Positions 8,015 through 16,943 of a DNA stretch of 64,000 nt are shown one piece after another. The notes under the pieces are model-generated. The model was not told where the DNA came from. It saw only the letters and a list, made by a program, of their open reading frames with translations, and searched no databases. This DNA is from DTU098 sp964498525 (GTDB taxonomy: Bacteria; Bacillota; Desulfotomaculia; Desulfotomaculales; Pelotomaculaceae), in assembly GCA_964498525.1 (NCBI GenBank), contig CAZCGU010000007.1:110666-174665 (forward strand), read 5' to 3'. The translations under genes and the position numbers were made by a program. Within the stretch, counting starts at the first letter, position 1, and every line of letters begins with the position of its first letter.

Positions 8015-11000
8015 ATGAAATCCATTGCCTTTATCGACCTTGAAGTACAACCACATAAAGGAACTATCCTGGATATTGGCGGCATCAAAGATACAGGAAG
8101 CATCTTTCATTCCAAATCCCTGGTTGGCTTTGAAGCCTTCCTCAAGGATTGCAACTACTTGTGCGGGCATAATATACTCAAGCATGATTTTCAATACATA
8201 CAGCGTTACATGGGTAACGCCGGGGATATACACACTGACAATATAATTGACACCCTCTATTTATCGGCCTTGCTGTTTCCCCGAAAACCTTATCATGCCC
8301 TGGTCAAGGATGAAAAACTGCAGACAGAGGAGCTAAATAACCCATTAAGTGACGCAAAAAAAGCCAGGGTTCTTTTTTTAGATGAAGTTGCGGAGTTTCA
8401 CCGGTTGGAAGACCCTTTACAAAGGATCTTTTTTTTGCTTTTAAAGGATCAAAGGGAATTCCGGTCGTTTTTCCAGTACATCGGCTATAAGACGGCGTTC
8501 CGAGATCCAGTGCCGCTGATCAGGGATCATTTCGCCCGGGATATTTGTAATAACACGGATCTTCACAGGATTACGAAAGAACACCCCCTGGCCCTAGCCT
8601 ATTCCCTGGCTGTAATCAACGTTAGGGATCGCTTTTCTGTTACGCCCCCCTGGATTTTAAAGAATTACCCGGAAGTTGAATGGATAACGGATATTTTACG
8701 GAACCGGCCCTGCCTTACGGGCTGTCCTTATTGTGCCCAGGCGTTGGATGCGCGCCGGGGTCTGCAATTGTTTTTTGGGTTTGATTCCTATCGAACCTTT
8801 GGGGGGGAACCGCTGCAGGAGAAGGCTGTGCAGGCGGCCCTGGACCATAAATCCCTTTTGGCGATCTTCCCCACGGGAGGCGGTAAGTCCATTACTTTCC
8901 AGGTGCCCGCGCTAATGAGCGGGGAAAATGTCAAAGGACTTACTGTTATAATATCCCCCCTGCAATCTTTAATGAAGGACCAGGTGGACAACCTGGAAAG
9001 GGCAAGTATTACGGATGCGGTAACCGTCAACGGTCTACTGGATCCCATAGAAAGGGCAAAATCCATTGAAAGAGTGGAAGACGGCTCGGCTTCAATTTTA
9101 TATATTTCCCCGGAGTCTTTGCGCTCCAGAACCATGGAGCATATCTTGCTGGGCAGAAAAATTGTCCGTTTTGTCATTGATGAGGCCCACTGCTTTTCCG
9201 CCTGGGGACAGGATTTCCGGGTAGATTACCTATATATCGGCGACTTTATTAAAACTTTACAAAAGAAGAAGAATCTTGCGGAAGGGATTCCCGTATCCTG
9301 TTTTACCGCCACAGCCAAACAGAAGGTTATCGAAGACATCCGGAGCTACTTTAAAGAGAAGTTGGCCCTTGATTTAGAGGTCTTCAGCACCAGCGCCACC
9401 CGGACCAACTTAAAATACAGAGTTATCGAAAAAAAGGGCCGGGAAGAAAAATACATTACCCTGAGGAATTTACTTCAGGAGAAAAAATGCCCCACCATTG
9501 TTTATGTTTCCAGAACCAGGCTAGCCTATGAGCTGGCCGAAAGACTAACGAGGGATGGTTTTCCGGCCAGGCCGTACCACGGCCAAATGGACGCGAAAGA
9601 AAAAACCGAAAATCAAGACGCCTTTATTGCCGGGAAAATATCCATTATCGTGGCCACCTCTGCCTTCGGCATGGGGGTTGATAAGAAAGACGTGGGCATG
9701 GTGATCCACTTTGAAATTTCCGATTCTCTGGAGAATTACATCCAGGAAGCGGGCAGGGCCGGACGAGATGAACAAATTACGGCGGACTGTTTCATCTTAT
9801 ACTGCGAGGAGGACCTGAACAAACACTTTGTTTTGTTAAATCAGACGAAAATCAATATTAAGGAAATCCAGCAGATCTGGAAGGTTATCAAGGATATTAC
9901 CCGCTTGCGCAGGACAGTTTCTCAATCCGCCCTGGAGATTGCCAGGAAGGCGGGTTGGGATGAAGGCATTGAACAAATAGAAATGCGGGTGAAAACAGCC
10001 GTTGCCGCCCTCGAAGAAGCGGGATATATCCGGCGGGGGCAGAACATGCCAAGGGTATTTGCGGACAGTATACTCTGCCGGAATGCCCAGGAAGCTATTG
10101 CCAGAATAAATGCTTCGAGGCTTTTTATAAATGAGCAAGAAAAGGAAACAGCTACCCGGATTGTAAAAAAACTCATTTCCAGCAGAAGTCGCAGCCAGAC
10201 CCGGGACCAGGACGCCGAAACACGGGTGGACTATATAGCTGACCACCTGGGGATGGATAAAAGAAAAGTCATCGGCGCCATAAACATGCTGCGTGAGGGG
10301 GGGATCCTGGCAGATGCCAAAGACCTCACGGCGTATATTAGAAAAGGGGAAAGAATAAACCGTTCCCTACAGATTTTTGAATCATTTAGCGGCATTGAAA
10401 AATATCTGGCGGAAGTGTTAGAGGAACAAGAGGCTACCTACAATATCAAAGAATTGAATGAAGACGCGGAAAGAGAAGGGTGTAAGGATGTAAACCCCCA
10501 CAAAATTCGCCAGATCTTAAATTACTGGATGATTAAAAAGATGATTAAGTTTAGAGACGCCGGATTTTCTAAAAACCATGTGCGGCTCACTACCCTTGCT
10601 TCCAAGGAAGAGTTTCTGGAACTGTTGACAAAGCGGCAGGAGTTGGCCTGGTTTGTGCTTTACTATCTTCATACCCAGGGCAGTCATTTAGAAATAGAAG
10701 CTGAAAAAGAAGAATTGCTCGTGGAATTTTCAGTAAACGAATTAAGGAAAGCATATACCGAAAGCGAACAATTGTTTGAATTGGAAGCCAGTGCGGCGGA
10801 TATGGAGGACACCCTTTTTTATCTATCCCGCTTAGGGGCAATTAAGATTGAGGGCGGCTTTTTGGTGGTCTATAACCCCATGACCATTGAACGTTTGGAG
10901 GAGGATAACAGGAGGCGGTATAAAACTGAAGATTATCGCAAGCTGGACCAATTTTATAATCATAAGGTGCAGCAGATCCATATTGTGGGGGAATACGCCA

Positions 11001-12844
11001 GAAAAATGCTGGAGAATTACCAGGCAGCCCTGCAATTTGCAGAGGATTATTTCCGTCTGAATTTCACTTCTTTCCTGCAAAAATATTTTAAGGGAAGCAG
11101 GGGGGAGGAAATCCGGCGGAATATCAGTCCCGGTAAATTTAAACAATTATTTGGCGAGCTGTCACCAACCCAGTTAAGCATTATTAAGGATAAAGATAAT
11201 AAGCATATTGTGGTTTTAGCGGGACCGGGAAGCGGCAAAACAAGGGTGCTGGTCCACAAGCTTGCTTCGCTGATTTTACTGGAAGATGTCAAACACGAGC
11301 AGTTATTAATGCTAACCTTTTCCCGGGCCGCGGCCACTGAGTTTAAGAAACGCTTATTAAAACTAATCGGTAATGCGGCAAATTTTATTGAGATTAAAAC
11401 GTTTCATACATTTTGTTTTGATCTGCTCGGCAAGATGGGCAATGTTGGGGAATTTGATCAGGTAGTAAAGAATGCGGTGGAAAAGATCCGCAGCGATGAA
11501 GTGGAGCCCAGCAGAATTGCGAAGACGGTGCTGGTCATAGACGAAGCACAGGATATGGATCAGGAAGTTTTTGATTTAGTCCGGGCCCTAATGGTGCGCA
11601 ACGAAGATATGCGGATAATTGCCGTGGGCGATGACGATCAGAATGTATTTGGATTCCGCGGGTCCAGCTCTAAATATATGGAAAGGTTAATGATGGAAAA
11701 CCAGACTGCCAGGTACGAACTTCTGGAAAACTACCGGAGCAAAAGTAACCTGGTAGAGTTCTTCAACCAATTTGCCGGTCTGATCCGGGGGCGTTTAAAG
11801 AAAAATAAGATTGTGGCCCATAGCCGGGATAACGGTGTGATCCGGATTATCCGATACGAGCATAATAATCTGCTGGCCCCCTTGGTGGAAGACCTCTCCA
11901 GGGCAGAGCTGACGGGAAGTATCTGTGTGTTGACGAATACCAATAATGAAGCGCTTCAGGTGAAGGGGCTGCTGCTGCAAAGGGGCATCCAGGCCAAATT
12001 GATCCAAACCAATGAGGGTTTCCGTTTGTCCGATCTGGCGGAATTGAGGTTTTTTATGGAACAACTGGCTGCAGACGGGTCAACGCCGGTGGTAAGCGAT
12101 GATGTCTGGAATGAGGCCAAAGGGGCCCTGGCGAACAGGTACGGAAAAAGTGAGCTGTTGGATACATGCAAAAGACTTATCCTGGATTTTGAAGCCACGA
12201 ATTCTAATAACAGATATATAACTGATTTGGAATCGTTTATCAGGGAATCCAGGCTGGAGGATTTTTATCCGGAATCAAGAGAAATTGTTTATGTGTCCAC
12301 TATTCATAAAGCAAAGGGCAAGGAATTTGATAATGTTTTTCTGCTGCTGGAAAACTTCCAATTAAATAAGGAAGAGAGAAAACGCGAGCTGTATGTGGCC
12401 ATGACCCGGGCTAAAAGCAATTTAACCATACACCTCAGGGGGAGTTATTTAGATTTGATCGTTGCAGAAAATTTGATAAAAACCGAGGACAGGAGCCGGT
12501 ACGAATTGCCGGAGAAACTGGCAATGCATTTAGGCCACCGGGATGTCTGGCTGGATTATTCTATCAGGTGTCAAAATGAGGCAGAGTCCTTGCAAAGCGG
12601 TGATGCCCTGTATTACAGGGGAGGGGAATGGCTTACGGACAAGGGCCTGAGGGTTCTTCATTCCTCCAGAAGGTTTGAAGAACGATTAAATCAGGTCAAG
12701 AAAAATGGTTACGAGCCCCATTCCGCAAGAGTTAACTTTGTTGTTTTCTGGCGCAAAGAAAATGGAAAGCAAGAGATAAAAATTGTACTCCCCGAATTGT
12801 ATTTGAAAAGAAAAATGTTTGAGCAAGAATCAATAAGATTCTGA
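8015..12844 (+). CDS. Exonuclease-RecQ-UvrD triple-domain helicase
   Basis: 1609 residues, far longer than RecQ or UvrD alone. Residues 1 to about 120 look like a DnaQ-type 3'-5' exonuclease (FIDLEVQ with D8/E10, CGHNILKHDF, NNPLSDAKKA). Residues 255-600 are a RecQ superfamily 2 helicase: Walker A FPTGGGKS, DEAH in FVIDEAHCFSAWG, FTATAK, QEAGRAGRDEQ. From about 1050 to 1500 is a complete UvrD/Rep superfamily 1 helicase: LAGPGSGKTR, VIDEAQDMDQ, VGDDDQNVFGFRGSS, STIHKAKGKEFDNVF and YVAMTRAKSN. The ATG at 8015 is the first in frame. All nuclease and ATPase motifs look intact, so it is probably active in DNA repair or anti-invader defence. Its partner may be the DUF6884-like gene upstream. Confidence 0.9.
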   Translation: MKSIAFIDLEVQPHKGTILDIGGIKDTGSIFHSKSLVGFEAFLKDCNYLCGHNILKHDFQYIQRYMGNAGDIHTDNIIDTLYLSALLFPRKPYHALVKDEKLQTEELNNPLSDAKKARVLFLDEVAEFHRLEDPLQRIFFLLLKDQREFRSFFQYIGYKTAFRDPVPLIRDHFARDICNNTDLHRITKEHPLALAYSLAVINVRDRFSVTPPWILKNYPEVEWITDILRNRPCLTGCPYCAQALDARRGLQLFFGFDSYRTFGGEPLQEKAVQAALDHKSLLAIFPTGGGKSITFQVPALMSGENVKGLTVIISPLQSLMKDQVDNLERASITDAVTVNGLLDPIERAKSIERVEDGSASILYISPESLRSRTMEHILLGRKIVRFVIDEAHCFSAWGQDFRVDYLYIGDFIKTLQKKKNLAEGIPVSCFTATAKQKVIEDIRSYFKEKLALDLEVFSTSATRTNLKYRVIEKKGREEKYITLRNLLQEKKCPTIVYVSRTRLAYELAERLTRDGFPARPYHGQMDAKEKTENQDAFIAGKISIIVATSAFGMGVDKKDVGMVIHFEISDSLENYIQEAGRAGRDEQITADCFILYCEEDLNKHFVLLNQTKINIKEIQQIWKVIKDITRLRRTVSQSALEIARKAGWDEGIEQIEMRVKTAVAALEEAGYIRRGQNMPRVFADSILCRNAQEAIARINASRLFINEQEKETATRIVKKLISSRSRSQTRDQDAETRVDYIADHLGMDKRKVIGAINMLREGGILADAKDLTAYIRKGERINRSLQIFESFSGIEKYLAEVLEEQEATYNIKELNEDAEREGCKDVNPHKIRQILNYWMIKKMIKFRDAGFSKNHVRLTTLASKEEFLELLTKRQELAWFVLYYLHTQGSHLEIEAEKEELLVEFSVNELRKAYTESEQLFELEASAADMEDTLFYLSRLGAIKIEGGFLVVYNPMTIERLEEDNRRRYKTEDYRKLDQFYNHKVQQIHIVGEYARKMLENYQAALQFAEDYFRLNFTSFLQKYFKGSRGEEIRRNISPGKFKQLFGELSPTQLSIIKDKDNKHIVVLAGPGSGKTRVLVHKLASLILLEDVKHEQLLMLTFSRAAATEFKKRLLKLIGNAANFIEIKTFHTFCFDLLGKMGNVGEFDQVVKNAVEKIRSDEVEPSRIAKTVLVIDEAQDMDQEVFDLVRALMVRNEDMRIIAVGDDDQNVFGFRGSSSKYMERLMMENQTARYELLENYRSKSNLVEFFNQFAGLIRGRLKKNKIVAHSRDNGVIRIIRYEHNNLLAPLVEDLSRAELTGSICVLTNTNNEALQVKGLLLQRGIQAKLIQTNEGFRLSDLAELRFFMEQLAADGSTPVVSDDVWNEAKGALANRYGKSELLDTCKRLILDFEATNSNNRYITDLESFIRESRLEDFYPESREIVYVSTIHKAKGKEFDNVFLLLENFQLNKEERKRELYVAMTRAKSNLTIHLRGSYLDLIVAENLIKTEDRSRYELPEKLAMHLGHRDVWLDYSIRCQNEAESLQSGDALYYRGGEWLTDKGLRVLHSSRRFEERLNQVKKNGYEPHSARVNFVVFWRKENGKQEIKIVLPELYLKRKMFEQESIRF

Positions 12845-12850
12845 CATTGA

Positions 12851-13012
12851 TGGATTGAAAGATACTTGACCTTAAGCATATCCATTGGTTATTTTGGGGA
12901 TGGTGATGTCCGGGATGTCGATGAGCTTATCCGGGAGGCGGATGCAGCCACGTACCGTGACAAGTCTGAAAAACGAAAAAAAGACCAGAAAGCAACTGCC
13001 CACCGCGGATGA
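12851..13012 (+). pseudogene. C-terminal remnant of a GGDEF (diguanylate cyclase) gene
   Basis: The frame encodes LTLSISIGYFGDG, then DELIREADAATYRDKSEKRK and a stop. This matches the end of GGDEF domains (vTvSiGva ... LlxxADxAlYxAK). There is no upstream catalytic half; the frame is closed by a stop just before 12851. It is the leftover 3' end of a cyclase gene next to the helicase stop, consistent with past insertion or deletion here. Confidence 0.6.
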
Positions 13013-13137
13013 ACCGGACATTTCCAGCCCTGCCTTGAACTAAACAACATCATGGACAGGATTTATATGATTAAAACCTTGAAGAAGTACAGACAGCGGT
13101 ACTGGGAATGAACTAAAAAACGGGTTGACGCTGATTG

Positions 13138-13178
13138 AAGGGACGGGCGCCAGATCTAACTCAGACCGTCCCTTTTAA
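13138..13178 (+). terminator. Hairpin with T-run, possible terminator
   Basis: AAGGGACGG at 13138-13146 pairs with CCGTCCCTT at 13166-13174, with a 19-base loop and a short T-run after it. It is the first terminator-like structure after the helicase gene. Confidence 0.5.
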
Positions 13179-13241
13179 GCGTATTTGACACGTTACGGGG
13201 GGATGTTTTTCAACCTGTATTTGCCGCCCGGCAGCAAAAGT

Positions 13242-13268
13242 GGGACAAGGGACCTGTCCCCTTGTCCC
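13242..13268. repeat. Inverted copy of the palindromic repeat
   Basis: GGGACAAGGG and CCCTTGTCCC flank a short ACCTGT-centred loop. This is the reverse-orientation form of the copies at 6251-6278 and 7163-7189. Together these copies bracket the DUF6884/helicase region. Confidence 0.8.
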
Positions 13269-13418
13269 GCTTCCTGCCAAATCATTGCTTTCCTTGTTTC
13301 AATATTATTTAGAAAGCCGGTTGGCGGCAGGAAAAAGTGTGTTTAAAACAGAATTAGCGTATAGAAGTTAGTTATCTGTGCGCATTAAGCCAGGCGGAAA
13401 AGGAGAACAGGACTGCAG

Positions 13419-14450
13419 TTGATTGAGATAAAAAACTTAAGCAAAATCTTTACCATTCCCGGTCAGGAGATACTGGCCCTGGATAACGTGAGCCTGACCG
13501 TGAAAGCCGGCGAGATATTTGGAATTATCGGCCTCAGCGGGGCGGGCAAAAGCACCCTGATCCGCTGCATTAACATGCTGGAGAGGCCTACTAAAGGGTC
13601 CATCATTGTGGACGGCCGGGAAATTACTGCCCTGGATAAGCGGGAACTGCGTTCGGCCAGGCAAAAGATCGGCATGATCTTTCAGCAGTTTAACCTGCTG
13701 TCTTCCCGGACTGTCTCTGACAATGTCATGTTTCCCCTGGAGATAGCCGGGTTTGCGCGATCCGCCGCCCTTAAAAGGACCCGGGAGTTGCTGGAACTGG
13801 TGGGTTTGTCCGACAAGGCCGGTGTTTACCCGGCCCAGTTGAGCGGCGGCCAAAAACAAAGGGTGGGCATAGCCCGCGCCCTGGCCAACGATCCGAAACT
13901 GCTTTTATCCGATGAGGCAACATCGGCTTTGGATCCCCAAACAACCCGCTCAATTCTAAAACTGCTCAAGGATATTAACCAACAGTTCAACTTAACGATT
14001 TTACTGATAACCCACGATATGAACGTGATTAAGGAGGTGTGTGACCGGGTTGCGGTAATTGACAACTCCCGTATTGTGGAGGTGGGCGATGTCCTGAAAG
14101 TGTTTTCGAACCCTGGTACACCCACTTCCCGCAGTTTTGTCAATACAGTTGTCAACCGGGAGGTGCCCGGGGAATTGCTGCACGGTTTTGCCGCCCGCAA
14201 TGATGGCGCCGCCGTTAAACTTGTCCGGGTGTCGTTCATCGGCCCTTCGGCGGGGGAGCCATTGATATCATCCATGGTCCGCAAGTACGAAGTCGAAGTC
14301 AATATCCTGTACGGCAATATAGACCGCATCAAAGATACTCCCTTTGGGAACCTGACCGTGGAGTTGATCGGACCGCCCGGGTTATTGCAAGAATCATTGG
14401 ATTACCTGCGCGGGCGGGGTCTGGAAATAGAGGTGTTGAGTGATGCTTGA
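13419..14450 (+). CDS. metN: Methionine ABC transporter ATP-binding protein
   Basis: 343 residues from a TTG start with AGGAG ahead of it. ABC ATPase motifs are Walker A GLSGAGKST, signature LSGGQKQRVGIARAL, and Walker B LLLSDEATSALDP, whose S in place of M/L is typical of MetN. After about residue 260 comes the C-terminal NIL regulatory domain (KLVRVSFIGPSAGEPLIS ...), which in known MetN proteins binds methionine and inhibits uptake. It powers import of L- or D-methionine through MetI with MetQ as the capture protein. It overlaps metI by 8 bases. I found no S-box or T-box leader upstream, so how it is controlled is unclear. Confidence 0.95.
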   Translation: MIEIKNLSKIFTIPGQEILALDNVSLTVKAGEIFGIIGLSGAGKSTLIRCINMLERPTKGSIIVDGREITALDKRELRSARQKIGMIFQQFNLLSSRTVSDNVMFPLEIAGFARSAALKRTRELLELVGLSDKAGVYPAQLSGGQKQRVGIARALANDPKLLLSDEATSALDPQTTRSILKLLKDINQQFNLTILLITHDMNVIKEVCDRVAVIDNSRIVEVGDVLKVFSNPGTPTSRSFVNTVVNREVPGELLHGFAARNDGAAVKLVRVSFIGPSAGEPLISSMVRKYEVEVNILYGNIDRIKDTPFGNLTVELIGPPGLLQESLDYLRGRGLEIEVLSDA

Positions 14451-15141
14451 GGCGGGACCATTGATGGCAGTGATCCCGTGGGTGGAGCCCTGGGTAATCG
14501 AAAAAGTGCTTTTCGCCACCTGGGAAACAATCTATATGGTCCTGTCATCAGCTTTTTTAAGCTATGTGTTCGGACTTCCCCTGGGAGTTATCCTGGTAAC
14601 CACCGCCGCGGGACATGTACTGGAAAACAAGGGTGTAAACAGCGTTTTGGGGTCAATAGTTAATGCAACCCGGTCCATACCGTTCATTATCTTCCTGATC
14701 CTGCTCATACCCTTCACCCGCATGGTAGTGGGAACCTCTATCGGTACCGTGGCCTCGATAGTCCCTCTGACACTGGCTGCCATCCCCTTTGTTGCGAGAC
14801 TGGTGGAAACGTCTCTGAAGGAAATTGAATGGGGTCTGATTGAGGCGGCCTTGTCCATGGGGGCCGGCGCCTGGCAGATCGTAGCCAAGGTATTGTTGCC
14901 TGAGGCAGCGCCTTCTATAATCCTCGGTGTTGCTATAACAACTATCAACCTGGTGGGTTACTCGGCCATGGCAGGAATTGTGGGGGGAGGTGGTTTGGGT
15001 ACACTGGCCTACTACTACGGGTACCAGCGCTATGAGGACACGGTAATGTGGGTTACTGTAATAGTGCTCATCATCTTAGTTCAGGGTTTTCAAATGTTCG
15101 GTGACAAGTTTGCGGACAAAATTGCCAACAAAAGGAGGTAA
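14443..15141 (+). CDS. metI: Methionine ABC transporter permease
   Basis: 232 residues with about five hydrophobic helices and the EAA-like coupling loop ETSLKEIEWGLIEAALSMGAGAWQIV, which contacts the ATPase. VGGGGLGTLAYYYGYQRY near the C-terminus is a MetI family signature. The ATG at 14443 overlaps the end of metN (translational coupling); a GTG at 14440 is an alternative. It forms the membrane channel of the MetNIQ importer. Confidence 0.95.
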   Translation: MLEAGPLMAVIPWVEPWVIEKVLFATWETIYMVLSSAFLSYVFGLPLGVILVTTAAGHVLENKGVNSVLGSIVNATRSIPFIIFLILLIPFTRMVVGTSIGTVASIVPLTLAAIPFVARLVETSLKEIEWGLIEAALSMGAGAWQIVAKVLLPEAAPSIILGVAITTINLVGYSAMAGIVGGGGLGTLAYYYGYQRYEDTVMWVTVIVLIILVQGFQMFGDKFADKIANKRR

Positions 15142-15145
15142 AAGT

Positions 15146-15976
15146 ATGAAAAGATTTCTGGTTCTGGTATGTTGTTTGGCGCTTGTGGCCGGTTTACTGG
15201 CCGGGTGCGGGGGTACAACCCCCCCCAAGGATACCGCTTCCGGAGACCAGGCCGCGCCCGATAAAATTGTAGTGGGCGCAACGGCCAAGCCCCATGCGGA
15301 AATCCTGGAAATTGTAAAACCGTTGCTGGAAAAAGATAAGGTAGACCTGGAAATAAAGGTGTTTACCGATTACGTGCTGTTGAACCCGGCTCTCAAGGAA
15401 AAACAAATAGATGCCAACTACTTCCAGCACGAGCCTTACCTGGAGGATTATAACGCCAAGAACAACGCCGACCTGGCCTGGACCGTAAAAGTCCATACGG
15501 AACCCATGGGTGTTTACTCCAAGAAGATAGACGAAATTGATAAACTGGCAGCCGGCGCTACGGTGGGCGTTCCCAACGACGCCACCAACGGCGGGCGTGC
15601 TCTGGCGGTTCTGGAAACAGCCGGCCTGATCGAGCTGAAGGAAGGGGCGGGTGTTACCGCCACTGACAAGGATATCATTGATAACCCGAAAAACCTGAAG
15701 ATACAGATGATGGACGCAGCCATGCTTCCCAGGGCACTGAGCGATCTGGACATCTGTGTCATTAACAGCAATTACGCGCTGGAGGCCAGCCTTAACCCGG
15801 TGGAAGACGCCATCTTTATGGAGGCCAAGGATTCTCCCTTTGCCAATGTGCTGGCGGTCCGATCCGAGGATAAAGATAAGGAAGGTATCAAAAAGCTGGG
15901 CCAGGCCTTGCAATCGCCTGAAGTAAAGAAATTTATTGAAGAGAATTATAAGGGCAGTGTTATTCCCGCTTTTTAA
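15146..15976 (+). CDS. metQ: Methionine-binding lipoprotein
   Basis: 276 residues starting at an ATG with AAAGGAGG nine bases upstream, four bases after metI. The N-terminus is a lipoprotein signal (KRFLVLVCCLALVAGLLAGC), with cleavage before the Cys of LAGC. The mature part is a NlpA/MetQ-type binding protein: KIVVGATAKPHAEILE, then DANYFQHEPYLEDYN and VGVPNDATNGGRAL, all family landmarks. It sits outside the membrane and hands methionine to MetNI. A strong hairpin terminator follows at 16101. Confidence 0.95.
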   Translation: MKRFLVLVCCLALVAGLLAGCGGTTPPKDTASGDQAAPDKIVVGATAKPHAEILEIVKPLLEKDKVDLEIKVFTDYVLLNPALKEKQIDANYFQHEPYLEDYNAKNNADLAWTVKVHTEPMGVYSKKIDEIDKLAAGATVGVPNDATNGGRALAVLETAGLIELKEGAGVTATDKDIIDNPKNLKIQMMDAAMLPRALSDLDICVINSNYALEASLNPVEDAIFMEAKDSPFANVLAVRSEDKDKEGIKKLGQALQSPEVKKFIEENYKGSVIPAF

Positions 15977-16100
15977 TCCGGTTAAGGATTTTAGGAATCG
16001 AGTTCAGATACTTACCGCAACAGGGGCTAATCCTGGGTTGCCGATCATAAGCTCATAAGCTCTGCCGCTACCCCGGCTCCAGCCCCCGGTGGAACGAAAA

Positions 16101-16131
16101 AAGCCGGCACGCTTTAAAAAGCTGCCGGCTT
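16101..16131. terminator. Bidirectional hairpin terminator after metQ
   Basis: AAGCCGGCA at 16101-16109 pairs with TGCCGGCTT at 16123-16131, with an inner GCTTT/AAAGC stem. It lies between metQ and the convergent hemerythrin-like gene. A-runs on the left side give the minus strand a T-run. Confidence 0.8.
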
Positions 16132-16155
16132 ACCTGTAAAAGGGAAGCAGCCGTT

Positions 16156-16608
16156 CTATTTTTTACGCGGGCAGCATACTGAATGGTCAGTCAACAACTC
16201 AACCAGCTCTCGATCTTCCGCCGCTATTCTAGCGGAGATTTTATCGATTAAGGAAGCCGTCTCCCGGACGAACTTTTCCATATCTCCCCTAATAGCGCCG
16301 GGCGTGCCGATATATTGTCTGATATAGCCGGCAAATTTTTGAGCTAGCTCACCCATTTCCGCTGAAAAACTGGCAGCAGTTTCGGCAGTATATTTATCGT
16401 TGCTTGCTGTCAGGCAGGGATAGAGAAAATCATCCTCAAACTTCAGGTGGGAGTGAAGGACGGCGTTTAACTGGCCCAGTTTCAAAGCAATCCAAATGGT
16501 GTTTTCCGGAATATCTTCCGCGGCATAAACGTCCTCCCGCAATTCGTTAATAATGGCATTAATCTCCCTGTGCTGTTCCTTGATTTTCTGGCTGTATATT
16601 TCAACCAC
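16156..16608 (-). CDS. Hemerythrin-like (HHE-type) protein with reduced ligand set
   Basis: 150 residues, all helical. KEQHREINAIINEL near the start and HSHLKFEDDFLYPCL in the middle match the first His and the H-x-x-x-E/D-x-x-x-P block of hemerythrin/HHE proteins, which bind di-iron and sense or buffer O2 or NO. Later ligand histidines seem to be replaced (EMGELAQKF and AAEDRELVELL lack the usual H), so di-iron binding is uncertain. The C-terminus has a CCPRKK tail. The start is a GTG at 16608 with a weak ribosome binding site. It stands alone, convergent to metQ. Confidence 0.7.
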   Translation of the reverse strand: MVEIYSQKIKEQHREINAIINELREDVYAAEDIPENTIWIALKLGQLNAVLHSHLKFEDDFLYPCLTASNDKYTAETAASFSAEMGELAQKFAGYIRQYIGTPGAIRGDMEKFVRETASLIDKISARIAAEDRELVELLTDHSVCCPRKK

Positions 16609-16900
16609 CTCAGTTTATAGGTACTTTTAATTATCTGTATTTATATTAATATATAACTTGATTGTTGTAAAACTGAAAGATGTGGATTTGCCACTGTTGG
16701 AACGGCCTTTGCCGTTATTTTGGCGTGAGTTCTATTCAAACCGGATCTGGTTTCAGTTCATCCGGGCCCCGCAGGCGTTTAAACGCCGCTATGCCCTTTT
16801 TATTTACAGAGGTCTTTATGATATATTTATCACATGGACAGCCTGAGCGGTCAACTCCGTCTCCCGGCATCCCGGCAATACCTTAGGGCTTTCCATGTCC

Positions 16901-16936
16901 GGCGGTCGCGGCAACCCGCCTACCAAAACAAGGGGG
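16901..16936 (+). promoter_or_regulatory. preQ1-I riboswitch (Tte type), translational
   Basis: GGCGG (16901-16905) pairs with CCGCC (16916-16920) around a TCGCGGCAAC loop, followed by the A-rich tail ACCAAAACAAGG. This closely follows the Thermoanaerobacter tengcongensis preQ1 aptamer, where the loop reads GTCGCAGTAACC and the tail AACAAAACAAGG. In that class the last AAGG is part of the ribosome binding site and pairs with loop cytosines when preQ1 binds. Here AGGGGG at 16931-16936 is the ribosome binding site of the transporter gene starting at 16944. Ligand binding should block its translation. Confidence 0.9.
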
Positions 16937-16943
16937 TTTTTTG

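Noticed and set aside
13280..13418. S-box (SAM) or T-box leader before metN
   Set aside because: No S-box core or T-box sequence could be found in the leader.
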